Assembly: GCA_905250075.1 (NCBI GenBank)
Contig: CAJNOP010000002.1
Span: 7,677,565-7,741,564, forward strand
Reading direction: 5' to 3'
Length of the DNA: 64,000 nucleotides
DNA from: Rotaria sp. Silwood1
Lineage: Eukaryota > Rotifera > Eurotatoria > Philodinida > Philodinidae
Position 1 is the first letter of the stretch; the number at the start of each line of letters is the position of its first letter. The notes under the pieces were generated by a model that did not search any database, was not told the origin of the DNA, and worked only from the letters and a program-made list of their open reading frames with translations. Made by a program: the position numbers and the translations under genes. This document shows, in pieces, positions 1-13,300 of the stretch.

Positions 1-87
1 AATACTTTTTGTATTTATTTTTATTTTTGTTTTCTTTTTATTTACAATAGATTCATTTTGTTTCATTATAAGAAAAAAAAAAAAAGG

Positions 88-3000
88 ATGGCAACTGCTC
101 GATCTCGTAAATCACATTCTTCATGTAAACATATTTGCAGTAAATGTCGTTCACGTGATACAGAAAATTTATCTCTTGATACAAGTCATTTATCTATACC
201 TATAACGGATACAAATCCAACTAGAAATTCATATGAAAATACACCATCACCATCATCAAATGCATCAACAACTACAATGGAACCATCATCATCTAAATAT
301 GGTCATCGAATATTGTCATCAACTTTAAAAAGTAAAACTTGCTCTTTTTCTTTTTTCGAAGAAAAATTAAATTTTTTATTATTTTCTTTTTATTAAAAAC
401 AAAAGATGATCATTCCAATATGTCTATTAAACGCCGATCTCGTTGTGATAAACTTTTTCATTATACACAAATGATTAATCGACAATATATGATAACCATG
501 ACAAAAATTTTATTTCAAATGCAAAGAGAAGTTTATAAATTGAAACGACGTACACATCGTGTTGAACAATTAGTTATTAAACAAGCAAAAAAAGTTCAAC
601 CAATTATTCGTATTCCTCGTTTAACCAAAGGTTCTTAAAATAAAACAACAACAATATATATATATTTTTTTTTTTTGCTCATAAACAATTGTTCGTTTCT
701 TATTTAGATCAACTTTCAACAATTTGTGTTAATAATAATGAAGAAATTGTACAAGATACTATAGCAATACCTGATAATAATAATAATGATATTAAAATTA
801 TTAAAAATACAAAATCAAATACAGCAAAAAGTATTAAACGTTTGAGTATGTAATTGTTTAATTCTTTTTTTTTTCATTCAGGGTCAAATATAAAATACGT
901 CTAGGTACAAATCGTATTTTTTGACTTCTTGGACATCTAGTATAAACAAAAACGACTTACTATAGAAATTTTTCTCTAGAACTATTACCAACTGTAGCTC
1001 TGGGCAGCAGGTTGCCCTAACACAGAATCGAACGGATTATCCCAGACAAATAACCATCAATGACTTGTCAAACTGTCATTCCATGGTTGATGATATTGAA
1101 GCTTGCACTCAGTGCATCGAATTGCTACTCAAGAAAATAACTATCTGCTCATATTAGTATCATCTTCAACTTCATGAATTAATCATGTTGGAGTGTGAGC
1201 GATGTGTATCGTGTTAGCTAGGAGTACTCTTCTCATTCGATTCTGTTTCTATGGAAAATTTCAAATTGAATTCGTAAATAAGTTTTCCTAAGACGAAACA
1301 CGACATTGACTTTAAAAATCTGGTAATAATGCTATATTTTGACAGAAATAAGCTAAGGACTAGAAATCTTTTCTCAAAATATTCATAGTTCATTAGATTC
1401 TGCATGATGCATATAGTCTTGAATCAAAACTAATTAATCAATTTGGAAACTTTCAACATTAGCTTGAAAATTTTGTCGAAAGTTGTATGACAAAAAAAAA
1501 CTATTGATATTGATTGTCTGAATGTTTATAAATGTTTGACACTTCTCGTTCGCTTGAACATCGTTTATAGATGATCGCTTATTAATTTTCTTTTTTTTTT
1601 TTTGTTAGAAGAAAAGCATAAGCCTACAAAAAATATATTAACTTTATCAAAAAAATCTCGACCAACTATTTGGATAAATAATCGACAAAAACCTATTGAT
1701 CCAAATAAATATTGTTCATTTTGTCAACATGAATTTTCAAAACGATCAAATTTTTTAATACATGTTAGAAATATTCATAAAGGAATTTTACCACCACTAA
1801 TCAATGAACAAGATCAATCATTATTAGAAATGAATGCAGAACATATGGAAAAAAGTTTTAATGAACCAACAGATAATTCTTTAACTGAAACAACAAATGA
1901 TCAAACAGGTAAATATATTATTATAAGAAAATTTATTTTTATGTTTAAATAGTAGTTACTTTTAATGATAAAATAGAAACATCACGAGCGATTATTGATC
2001 AATGGGATATTAGTGATAATAGATTACGTCCACGAACAGGTGCTAAAACAATTCATGAACCTCCACCAATGCTTGCTAAAATAAAATGTGATATTTGTAA
2101 TAAATTTTATCGTGCTAATTATATGAAGGTAAGTATATTATCAATTTCAAAAAATTAGTAATTGTTTTTTTTTTTGTTTTGCATAAGAAAAATCTTAGAA
2201 AATTCTTTTTTTTTTTATCAAGATTGAATATATTCAATTCTTTTTTATTTAAAGTCGAAGAGTACATATTGACTTTCTTCTTTTCTTATCATAAACAAAA
2301 CGAAATGAAATTTCTATCAATATGAGTGTGTCTTTTTTTTTTTCTCTGTCATTCTCATTTGATAATGAAAAACCCTGTTTTTCTAAATCATATTAAAAAT
2401 GAAAAAAAAAAAAGACAATCATTTTAAAAATTTTGCACAAAACTAACTTGAGAATTTTTATGACATATATATACTTCAGAATGTTATGAATCAATTAACG
2501 ATTTCAATTTTTACTTCAGCTATTTTTGAAAAATTATTCGAAATTTTAAAATAGAAAAGAAAAAAAAGAACAAGATTTTGTTGATAAAAACAACCATTTT
2601 TTATCTTCTCATATTGCTAATTGTAACCTGTCAGACTTGATCATATCTCAAATAAAATAAGAAAAGAAGAAAAAGTTTGCATTAGCAGTTTATTTATAGT
2701 AGTCCAAAGAATCCAGGTCGTAGTATTTTTTACACAGTTAATTCTTAATTCTCTTAGAGACAGCAGGCATGCTTCAATAATTATACTTTTTTTCTATTAT
2801 TAGTCATTTAACAATCATTTATTAGAAGGTTTATAGAAAAGACGCATTTCACTAATGAGATCTGATATGAACTAGAGAAAAAATTAAGTTAATATCAATA
2901 GTATATTATTAGCCATACAATATAAAGAATTTTTGACAAAATAATTACCATTTTGAGAATAAATTTGTTGAAATAGTTTTAAATAAACAGGATGACAATT

Positions 3001-5581
3001 ACACAAGAAAAAAAAAAGGTTCAATTATCGTCATTATTCATGTTTGTTTTTAATTCTATTCAAACTAAATCATTTATTATTGCGTTTTGATTGTTATTTC
3101 ATTATCAAAAAGAACGTCTGAAAATAGAAGTAATTTCACAACAACTATGATTTATGTAGCATTATGATTCAGAGAAATCAGATGATTTGCTAACAAAGGA
3201 AAATTCCAACTGTAATCTACCGGTTGCGTCATATTGGAATCATGGAGAAGTCTTGTAAAACTGGAAAAATCCTAAAAGTATTCGTTTTCATGAGTCTGAA
3301 GTCAAATTATGACTGTTTGACTGAATTTTCGACATAAAATTTAGTTTATCATAAGTCTAATTAGTCTAAGAATATTCATCTGTCGAGATATGGAATTTCC
3401 AACAAATAATCACTTGCTTCAGAGATTTTTTAACGAATCATCAAAATAGAAATTTAGAAAAAATGATATAATAACTTTAAAGTTATATTTCGTTTTTGCA
3501 AGATTGTTATAATGTTTATTATTTTTGAAAAAAAAACAATTTTTTCGAAAGATAAAAAAAAAAAACCAAGGAAAAGAATAAGAAAACTTCTTAGTGGAAG
3601 TTAGAACAATGGTACTCTATTTATAATACTAATCTCATGGTATTGAGTCAATTCAACTTTCTTCATTTAACAGGAAACGCTTGAATCTATGAATTTTCAC
3701 CGAAATACATATTTAAGTTTATCCCTTCCTGTGATAGAATACCATTGCAGACGCGTCACTGAACAATTTTTGTAAGAAAAATTCACTCTTTCTTTTAGAC
3801 AAAAAAAATCGTTTTTTTTTTTAAGAAGGACATAGCTGGAAGCCATCATGACTATGAAAGTACACACTAGAGTAGTTAACCATAGCTTTTTCTCGAAAAG
3901 TAATTTTTTTTTTTTTTTTGATGACATTTAATTTCTTTTTTTAATTCAATTATGAGCAATACATATCGTTTATTGCTATCGAAGATTTAAAATTTACTCA
4001 TCGACATTACTAAAATTGAATTCTTGCTTTGTCGATTTTTTTGTTTCAAACTGTCTAAATACAGAAAATTTCAAAGAAGAATTAACAGATCTTTAGTCAA
4101 TAGTAGTTAAATCAGCTTATTCTTCGAAAAAAAATATAAGCTGTTTTCGGTAGAATTTAATAATCAGGCAGAATTCAATCTTAAAATCATATTGAAGAAA
4201 AGTAATTTGATATGCTGTATAATCTGTTTACTTATGGTTTTTTTTATATGATCACGTAGAGATCAATGTGACTAAAGAACTCAATAAAATAGTACATATG
4301 TTAAAATTAGTTAGATTTTCATTATTAATAGTTTTAAATTTTATAATCTCGTCAAAGAAAAAGATGCAAAAGTATACATTGCAAATATTATTAATAAATT
4401 TTCTAATGGAGAAAGTCACTCAGATGAGATACTAACAAAAGTTATTATTAAAAACGAAATAAAAGTGATAGTCAATCTGATTTGTAAATTTTGTTGATTA
4501 AAATACAGCATTATAAATGATGTTTTTTTTTTCTTTACTTATCATAGACACATAAAAGACGTATTCATGCCGACCGAGAAAGGTTATCATTATCATCGAG
4601 TGAAATAAACAATAATTTTGATCAATGTGATTCAATTTCTGATAAACCAACTGATCAATGTGATTTATCAAATCAGAACCCTACATCAATAAGTGGATTA
4701 GATATACAAAATGCAAATACACCAGCTGCAATAACAATAGCTGAAATGGATACTGATGATGTACCTATTCGATTTTGTGTATGTTGTTTTTCTTTCTTAG
4801 TTTTTTATGATTTACTAAATCATTTTTTTATTGATAATATTCAGGCCGATTCTAGTACAACGATTGTTCTTGCTGTCACATGTCTTGAAAGCTATCAATT
4901 AGTAAGTTTTTTTTTTGTTTTTGAAATCAATAAAATCATTTGTATTGTCTTTTTTTTCTATTGTGTTCGTAGGATTTAGTTGAACAATTTTTAGAAAAAT
5001 TTTCATCACATGTTTGTCAAACAACATCAATCGATTCTCGAACAACACATTTAATAACAAATGATGATAAACATTCATTACGTTCACCATTATCAATGAA
5101 ATTAATTGAAGCTATAGCTCATCATTGTTATTGTGTATCATATCGTTGGATTATTGATTGTCTTAAATATGATCGAATTATTGATGAAACACCATATGAA
5201 ATTGAAGGTGATGATACTGATATTCAACCACATGGTGGTCCACGTCGTTCACGTTTGATACCGAATCGACATTCACTTTTTCAAAATATATGTTTTATGA
5301 TAAAATGTACAGAAAATCCTGATATACGAATGACAAATGAACGTTTAGAAGATTTAATAACAACATGCGGTGGTCAAATAATAACCTGTGTTACACAACG
5401 CTTACTTGACAAATATCAAATAATTGTTCTTTGTGATATGTTATATGTATCTGAACGACGTCATAATTATGATCAATGTCGTTCATTAGGCATACATTTT
5501 GTATCATCCGACTGGGTACTTGAATCAATACTTGAATATCGTCAAAAACCATTTTCTTTATTTGAAGAAGTGCCATTGTGA
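88..5581 (+). CDS. C2H2 zinc-finger protein with C-terminal BRCA1-like tandem BRCT domains
   Basis: Eight exons are seen: 88-331, 406-630, 708-845, 1609-1908, 1953-2128, 4548-4778, 4845-4901 and 4973-5581. All have GT-AG junctions and compatible phases, giving 659 aa. The N-terminal part is low-complexity and basic with a helical stretch. Two zinc fingers follow: CSFCQHEF...H-x4-H (about residues 230-255) and CDICNKFY...H-x4-H, the second split by the 2.4-kb intron 5 and one residue short of the usual C-to-H spacing. The last ~230 residues form two BRCT repeats, with VSYRWIIDCL and SSDWVLESILEY as the Trp-bearing helices. The linker YEIEGD...GGPRRSR matches the BRCA1/BARD1 arrangement, closest to BRCA1. 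Tandem BRCTs of this kind bind phosphopeptides in DNA-damage signalling, so a nuclear role is inferred. The reading frame stays open upstream of ATG 88 to a possible acceptor at 49-50, so 5' exons (for example a RING) may lie outside the window. Confidence 0.85.
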
Positions 5582-8500
5582 TTTTCAAAAATTTTTGTTT
5601 TTGTTTTTTTTCTCTTTGTACAAATGTTTCACTTTTGTGTTTGCTTCGTTCTTCTTTTTTTATGATGATCGTGATGATGAAAAAAAAAATGAAATCCAAT
5701 AAGTTTAAAATGTTTTTCTTTCTTACATTTGTTTGTTTTTTTTGTAATAGAGTAAAATTCATATAATAAAAGAAAATTAATAATAATAAATTTACCTGAT
5801 AGAGATCAAATTAACGTTTATGAATTTTTGTTATAAGACAATTGTATTGATATGATAAAAAATAGTATCACAAATCGAAAAAACATCATCGTCAACAATT
5901 CTATACTATGAAATGTGTCCAAAAAAAAAACGATTGTCGTACACTAGATTGGTAACTGAGTCAGTTTTCATCGGTTGGAAAATATTTTGTATACTTGCCA
6001 TTATTTTCTAATAAATTGAGCAACACTTATATCATATGTTTTGGTAATGATCAAATTTGGATTTGAATTGTCGTTCGGAGAGAATCGTTAGATTTGTCTG
6101 ACAAGGCTGAATGAGAAAATTCTAGATTTGAAGTTTAACATTCAGTAGAAAGGTAAATGACTCTTTTTTCTAGCTATATATATAGAAATATAACATGATC
6201 ATCTTCGAGCAATTTACCAGGTATAAATAACAATGATAAAATTAATAATGATTGAATAAAATGACCAGATTTTGTCAAGTTTCACCGGTCTAAAAGACTT
6301 TTTTGAACCAGTCAAGCTGGACCAGTTCCAAAACTCTCGACCAATTACAACTGTACTGTAAACGATTGTATATCGTAGTTAATTGGTCGTAAGTTGAGTT
6401 GCACTTACCGAGCACATCGAGTTTTCCTTTTGAATTCAGCAATATAATGATAAGTATTAGAATAATAAAAACAATTTTTTTATTTAAAATAATTCGGACA
6501 GCAGAAACAGTAAGTAGCTTTTTAAAGAAAAGAAATAAAATAAAATTTCATACTTAAAACGGGGAGGTATGGGAAAAGTTCGTTCGTCTTGTATGAGAAG
6601 AATATATGAATACAATAGTATATGACCAATATACAACCAAGTACGATCAGTCACTTTGGTCTTATTCCACTCTCAGAAGGATTATCAGAACAGAGTACAG
6701 AAATAAGAGAAAAATTTCCTTACTAACGTCGTATCACAAGAAGTCTTCTTCAAAAATATGTTGTCAATGTTAACATCAATCTTTCGAAACATATGTAACA
6801 TGTATATGATTTTCTCATCTAGTAAACATCCTATGCACTCTGCTAATTTCATCAGGTGTATGAATATATCACCAAAAAATAACAATAAATTCTTTGTCAT
6901 ATTTGCCGATGTTAAATAATCCAACTAAACTAACTGAAAGATTTAGAATCACACTCGTTTAGAGATATTAAATGGCATTCGAGTTTCAGTGAAACTGCGA
7001 AAAAGGATGTGAAGATTCTTCATCTTGGCTATTCAGAAATCGGTAATTCCCAAAAAAAAAGAGTGAGCGTTTCAGTGATTAATTAACATGCAAGCTTTTC
7101 TGCAAAAACTATTTACTGTTTACTGAAATCTGTTTTTTCTACGAATGTAGTTAGAAAGGCTCTGTTTCGATTGATCAATCGACTTGAAAAGTAGACATTG
7201 CAATATTCTATCAATGCATATCAACAGGGTCTGGGTGTGGAGTGTCGTTTTTTTCTTGATCCACACCTTTTTTTTCTCATACTCGAAATTCATGCTTTGT
7301 AACGCATTTCGCAATTGAGTGACACTCTAATGCCATCTAGTTATTTATGTAATTCATTGTCTACCATTTGCTGTAATACATCACTTCTTTTACTCAAACA
7401 AAGTGATGGCTAGCTTTTTATTTTGTTATCATTTTAAATATCTTAAATTTAGAAAATAAAAGAATTCAACAAAACTTTGCCTTGCGGGAGAGCTATTAAT
7501 GAACCTACGAGATATTGTCTGAAGGTTCCAAAAACATGTTTCTTCGGTTTGATCTTGAAATTTCATTCTTGCATCGAAGCAAATATATTCTAATTTTCCG
7601 TTTTTTTTGGGATTACCGAGACGGAAGTGTATTTAATATACGCAAAACATTATTTTTATATCAGCACTGATACTTCCTGTTCTTTTCCTGTCATCATGTC
7701 ACACCAGTAGTGGGAAATTCCCTTCTCTTACGGTTAGAATTGTTTTTTGTTCGGAAAACATACCCTCATGTACAATAGTTTCTATATAAATACACGAAGA
7801 AATTCTAGTATCCCGATTCATCATCGTCAGTAGTGTCCCGAAATAACGAATTTTCGATATATATACAAACCGTGTCATAGTTTTACTGTGCGTCTATATT
7901 TACAAAGCGTCATTGAGCAACAGTGAAGTAGAAATCAAATCACAAGCTCGCACTTGTTCGAACAAAGGTAGAGACAACATTGCATTATGTCTTTTACATA
8001 AGTACCACAATAAATCTCAAGATATTGCCTCCACATCTCGACAGATCATATTCATAAAACGGAAAAATCATTACAGAGACAATCTTGGCTACGGTGAAAT
8101 AGAGCGAAATACGTATATGTCAAAAGTAGTCATCTTTCAAAATGTTCGAGAAAAACGACAAATACCCATGAATCAGCAGCATGATTAGGTAAAAAACTAA
8201 AAATATCGGTGTTTGAAATATTTCGCCAAATAATTGAACAAATCGAGTCGTTTGATGTGTTGAAAGATAGATTCAAGCATGATTCAAAAACGGGCATATT
8301 TGTTTCCTTACAATGCATAGTTACTTCGACGATTTGATGAAGTGTTACTTTGAATATTCCAGTGCTCTTAGCAATTGAAATTCAGATGCTCATAGAATTC
8401 ACTATAAATATGGATGCACGAAATTGAGAGTTATATAACCGTAACAAAACTTCAAAAATCCAAATGTTTTCACGTATTTCTATGATATATTCATCTTTCC

Positions 8501-9162
8501 TTAGTACCGATTTCCGAGAATGTTCATGTGAGTGAAGCGAAGCCTTACACCCACAACTTCTCTTTTCTGACAACATTTTTCTCTATTTACAAAAAGAAAG
8601 ATTTTCACTATTGTGGAGTGCATTCACAGTCATTTTATTATATGCATACTTGAGACCAGAAAAGACTAATGAATAATCAAATATTTCTTATAGAATATTT
8701 GAATCAGTTATAGACAGCAAGGAACAGTGAAAATCGAATACATGACTGTTGATATGATTCTTATAAGATCTTTTCTTTCTCTATATAGCAGCTAGTTTTG
8801 CATGTACTATTTTATTCTGTTCGTACTGTTGTGCTCATATGTTTTTGTTCTCTTTTGTAATTCTCACATGGAACTTTCCACTCAATTATTCGATCTGTTT
8901 TTTTTTGTCAAATTCTTTCTAACATAATAGAATGCAAGAAAGACACACTTTCTTATTTCCTCAATCACAGGTACTCATCTACCTAGACCTTCAGCCTCAA
9001 TATTCAGTTTTTTTATTTCTTAAATCGTTTTTTCAAAGAAACTAAATAACCATGAGGGATTCCATAGATACTGAACTATATAGTACTAAAATATTTTCTA
9101 TGCATTACTAAGCGGTTATTCATTTTTATTTTTGACACAGATATCTCTGAATAAGCATAAGA
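5582..9162. other. Intergenic DNA, no supported gene
   Basis: AT-rich sequence with stop codons in all frames. Open stretches near 6685-6924 and 7913-8188 show no domain, signal or splice structure. The 3' end of the BRCT gene, with AATAAA-like sequence near 5770-5790, lies at the left edge. I saw no RNA gene. Confidence 0.5.
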
Positions 9163-10363
9163 ATGGTCATCGATAAAATTATTCTAGGAAATATTTGTCT
9201 TACTTTTATGGCTGTCTTCAATGTTGGCAAGTCTTTGAATGCAGTCAGAAACTTTCCTAATGCGATGGGACATGTAACTTATTCTAAAGCAAAAGTAATC
9301 AAAGAGAAAGAAACATTTGACGGCAAAATGCAGAGATTCGATCGTGGACGTAGGAACTCTTGATTTTTTTCATTATACTTTCATTTCTAGTTTTATTTGT
9401 ATTGCTTAGATGATGCCTGTAAAGAACAAAAGGAAATGAGTGAAAAAGAAGCTGTTCTTATATTGGAAAGTGGTGCCACTTTGAAGAACGCTATCATTGG
9501 TGCTAATCAAGCGGAAGATAATCTCATTAAATCACTCTGATGTTTCTTATTATTGACTGTTGTCTTATGGAACAAAATCGATTCTATACGAGTTTTAGGG
9601 GTTCATTGTCGAGGTCCTTGTCACATTATCAATGTCTGGTTGGAAGACGTTTGTGAAGGTAAGTTACCTGCATTTTCTCAATTTTGTGATTTTTCCCAGC
9701 GAGGCGGTGTATTCAATGATGTTTTATTCGCACATCGCTTAGATAAAAGAGGCTGCTGCATTCTTGTGGTGAATATTTCACGCACTACCCGATCTTTATT
9801 AGATTTAGTTGCTAAAAGAAATTCTTATAGATGCAATTACTATCAAACAAACATCTGGAACGACATATATCACTGGTGGCAGTGCCAGACATGCTGAAGA
9901 TAAAGTGTAAGTTTCTCTAGCACATAACGTATTATTCGTTCGTAATCCAATTAGTATTCAACATAACGGTGGAGGAACTGTGATAGTCAACAACTTCTAT
10001 GTGAATTAATCCTTTTTCCTCTTAATTCATTGATTCATGTCATTGACAGGTAGAAAATTTCGGCAAATTATGGCGATAATGTGGCACTTGCCGACCATAT
10101 CAGCGTCATATTCAGTTGCGAAATATCGTGGCATATAATGGTAGCACTCTTGCTCTTGGAAATGAGAAGTACAATGGTGAGTCATAGCAATCTCTCGTTT
10201 TCATATCACAATTGTGTCATGAACAGACACGGTCAAGATTTTCAACACCTGTGCTACGAATGTTAGGCGTATTTGTATGACCGACAAAGGTTGTAAACGA
10301 CGCTGCTTTTCTTCGGGTCCTTCATCTGTTTGGCAATACAAGAGTTCAGACATCAAATGCTGA
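9163..10363 (+). pseudogene. PL3-family pectate lyase relic (seven exons, two lesions)
   Basis: Exons 9163-9349, 9410-9517, 9599-9658, 9831-9906, 9955-10000, 10050-10176 and 10227-10363 join in phase to 247 codons, the usual length of a polysaccharide lyase family 3 enzyme. A hydrophobic signal peptide (about residues 5-23) is followed by [100 protein letters not shown] and a Cys-rich tail ending VWQYKSSDIKC. These blocks are characteristic of PL3, which cleaves de-esterified pectin by beta-elimination outside the cell. Two defects are seen. The donor of intron 2 reads AT instead of GT at 9518-9519, and an in-frame TAA stands at 10077-10079, where the family usually has Ser before the CGxC motif. 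Intron 4-phase joins are otherwise intact. It is most likely a recently dead copy of a horizontally acquired gene; assembly error at both sites is less likely. Confidence 0.85.
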
Positions 10364-13300
10364 AAAACAGTTTACATAAAAAACTATTGAAAAACTAGCT
10401 ATTCGATTAATTTCTTTTTAAGCCAGCAATAAAGTTTTTTTTTATGATGTCATTCGATTTAGATATGTTGGGGACGACATTTATCGGTTTCTGTTCAAAA
10501 AAGAGTAAGCTAGAGAATTTTTGGTATCGATCCTGGCATCAATGAAAGAAAGGGATTTTTTTAGAAATTGGATTCAGGAGTGAGAATGAGGATTGGTTTA
10601 AAGAAACAGAAAGCCCTCAGAATAGCCGCACCCATCCAGTTAGCGTTACTCTCACGCTCTCAAGTTTGTATAAGATGATGGAAGATCAACATGTCGGTTG
10701 CCAGATTCGCAGAAGAATACTTGTATCTTCTATATGGAACAAGCTAGCGAGCTCAAACTTATGTAGATCGAAAACACTTGCTCTTTTTTTGTTCAGCAAT
10801 TACCTTTGGATTTTTCAGTGATTAGTGAATATTGTCAAAACATAATTCTTGATCTTCCTACAACAGAATGAACAATCACCATTTCTTCATCTCTTGATTT
10901 TCATATACGATAGCGTTCCATAAGTTTCTCTCGATAGCGAAGAAAACGAGCTCACATGTCTTGTAGGGCTCTCGAGATATTCGGTTCGAACTTTGATACC
11001 TTGGCATATGCTGCGCACAACAATTGCTGTAATGAATATGATAAATGCGGTATCTGGATGTTGCCGTGAGGTTGGGTTTGTGTGTGAGTCTTCTCTTTAC
11101 TTGATCGATATTCGTTTTATAAAAATGATAAAGAGTTCACATGAACATTGTCAGTTGTCTGTCACATAAAATAAGCATTTCACTTCACAGACATTTTGCC
11201 TTTAGGAAGTTTTACTTATCAACATTCAGCTGGTCTGTTTCGCTTTTTATTTATATGTTTTCAGTTCTTTTAAAGAATTGTGGAAAACAACCTGACCAAC
11301 AAAAATTAATTTAAATTTTTATGTATCCAGTTTCACTGTGACTCAACATTTAGGGATGAAATTTTCTGTGAACATAGTATAAGCACTTATTGTACTATTG
11401 ACACAAACGGCATTTCTAAAGTCAACTTTTGCGACAAAATGATACCGAAATTAAAATACTCTGAAAAATTTTTCCGGTATTGTATCTTTCAACTTACTTT
11501 TACTCAGCACAAATGAACTACTAGGCGAAGTCATTTTTGTTTCTTATTTATTCAGATAGATTCAATCTCATCACATTTTACTTGGAAAAAGTAGTCGAAT
11601 AAAATAGAAAGCTACGAACGTGTCTTATTGCTCGTGCTGGAAACCTTTGAAGACAATTTGATAATAAACAGTCACTTCTCTGGAGATTTAGATAATATTA
11701 ATCATAGATAGAAGCAAAAATATTAAAACAACACAAACAAATTTAACGTGGTAAAATAAGAGAAAAAAATGAACAAATTAGTTTATCATTATATTTTGTT
11801 ATAAACTAAATACTAAACAAAATCCATTAGATGCAATGGTTGGCTATCCTTTTAATTCTTTTTCTACTCAAAAACTTGTATCCAATTTGAAAATAAATCG
11901 ATTCATTGCTTGACTTGATTTTTCTTGATGATTTTCGTTAGTCTCGATAACTTGCACGAGAATTACCACCGTTCTTCCATAGTGGCAGCAACGTGAACAT
12001 TAAATAAAAAAATCAAAGCGAGCTTCTTCGTAATCATTTTGAATGATAACTTATATATTTTTCTTAACAATCAGTTTTTTTGGCAAAAAAAACAATATTG
12101 TCCCAGTTCTTAAATTGATTGGGGAAGCTGAGTGGCAAAAGACGTCAAATTTCTTCACCTTGATAGAAAAACATGATTTCTTTTGTGAAAAATAAGAGAA
12201 TTCAACAATAAATAACATACAGTCTGAAACTGAGACTTGTGCTCTATCGATTTATAAGACAAGTTTTTGTTCTCTAACTTTTCATTCTGAAAAAAATATA
12301 ATTATACTTTCTACGCTTAGATGTTTTCCAAAAAGACGTCTTCAATAAGATTGGCCGCTACTTTTTCTATTAATTCGATATCGATGACATTTTCTGAGAA
12401 GGCTCTCGTATATTTAGAACATAGACTAAGTTAGCAACAAGGCTTTTAGATTGAGATAAGAATATTTCATGATTTCACAGACATAGAAGCACTTGGAGAA
12501 AAAAATAAAGCCATATTTGACATCAGTGTTAAGAATTATAGCACGTGATCCACCATTCGTCAACATTTAAGGTAAAAAGTTTTTTCACAAGAGTCCAGGA
12601 TAAGAATTCTTCTCAAGAATTCGCCATCATAAATGTTCTTTTTTCATCGATCTTACTTTTAAGTACAAGAAGCTAAGATTTCTATGAAAAAAATCGTTTT
12701 TGACAGAAAATAAATCATGTCAGCGTGCTCAGTAGAAATCACTCACTGTATTCAATGAGTATGTTTTTAGTAGAAAACAAAAAGTCTGATGAGAAAAAAG
12801 AAACGACATTGAACAACAAAAAAAAAAACGAGAAAAAAATGTTCGTATTCTTATGACTCTTGGCATGATTTTTTCCAAGAAAACAATCAAAAATATGATA
12901 TATATATAGTAATAGAAAACTACGCAGAAAACAAATAAATAGAAAGATCATTACAGTTTCCGTATGAAATATAATATGAATTTTTCATTATGTAGAATAA
13001 TGTCATGAATAATAAAAATATTCTTTTCATACTGCACAGTATTTTGACAAAAAGCCGATAATTAGAATCGTCTTGAATATAAAAGAATTTTTAACATCTG
13101 AATCATCTTTTTTTTATGCAACAAAATCGATTGACATTTTTATTGCTGTACAATCACAACGTAAATCACTCTAACAATATTAAAGTTTTATGAATTGAAT
13201 GCATTTTAAGAAGGGCATCTTTAAAATTGTTTTTCATCTTTAAGTAGATTAGCATAATAGAGCATTTAATATTATATGAATAAAAGATTTTGAGATCACC

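Noticed and set aside
7913..8188. 91-codon plus-strand open stretch
   Set aside because: It starts at TTG, has no domain, signal or splice context, and its composition is like the surrounding noncoding DNA.
9553..9897. A continuous 114-codon frame within the pectate lyase
   Set aside because: It reads through introns. Only the parts 9599-9658 and 9831-9897 correspond to PL3 exons, and the second is in another frame.
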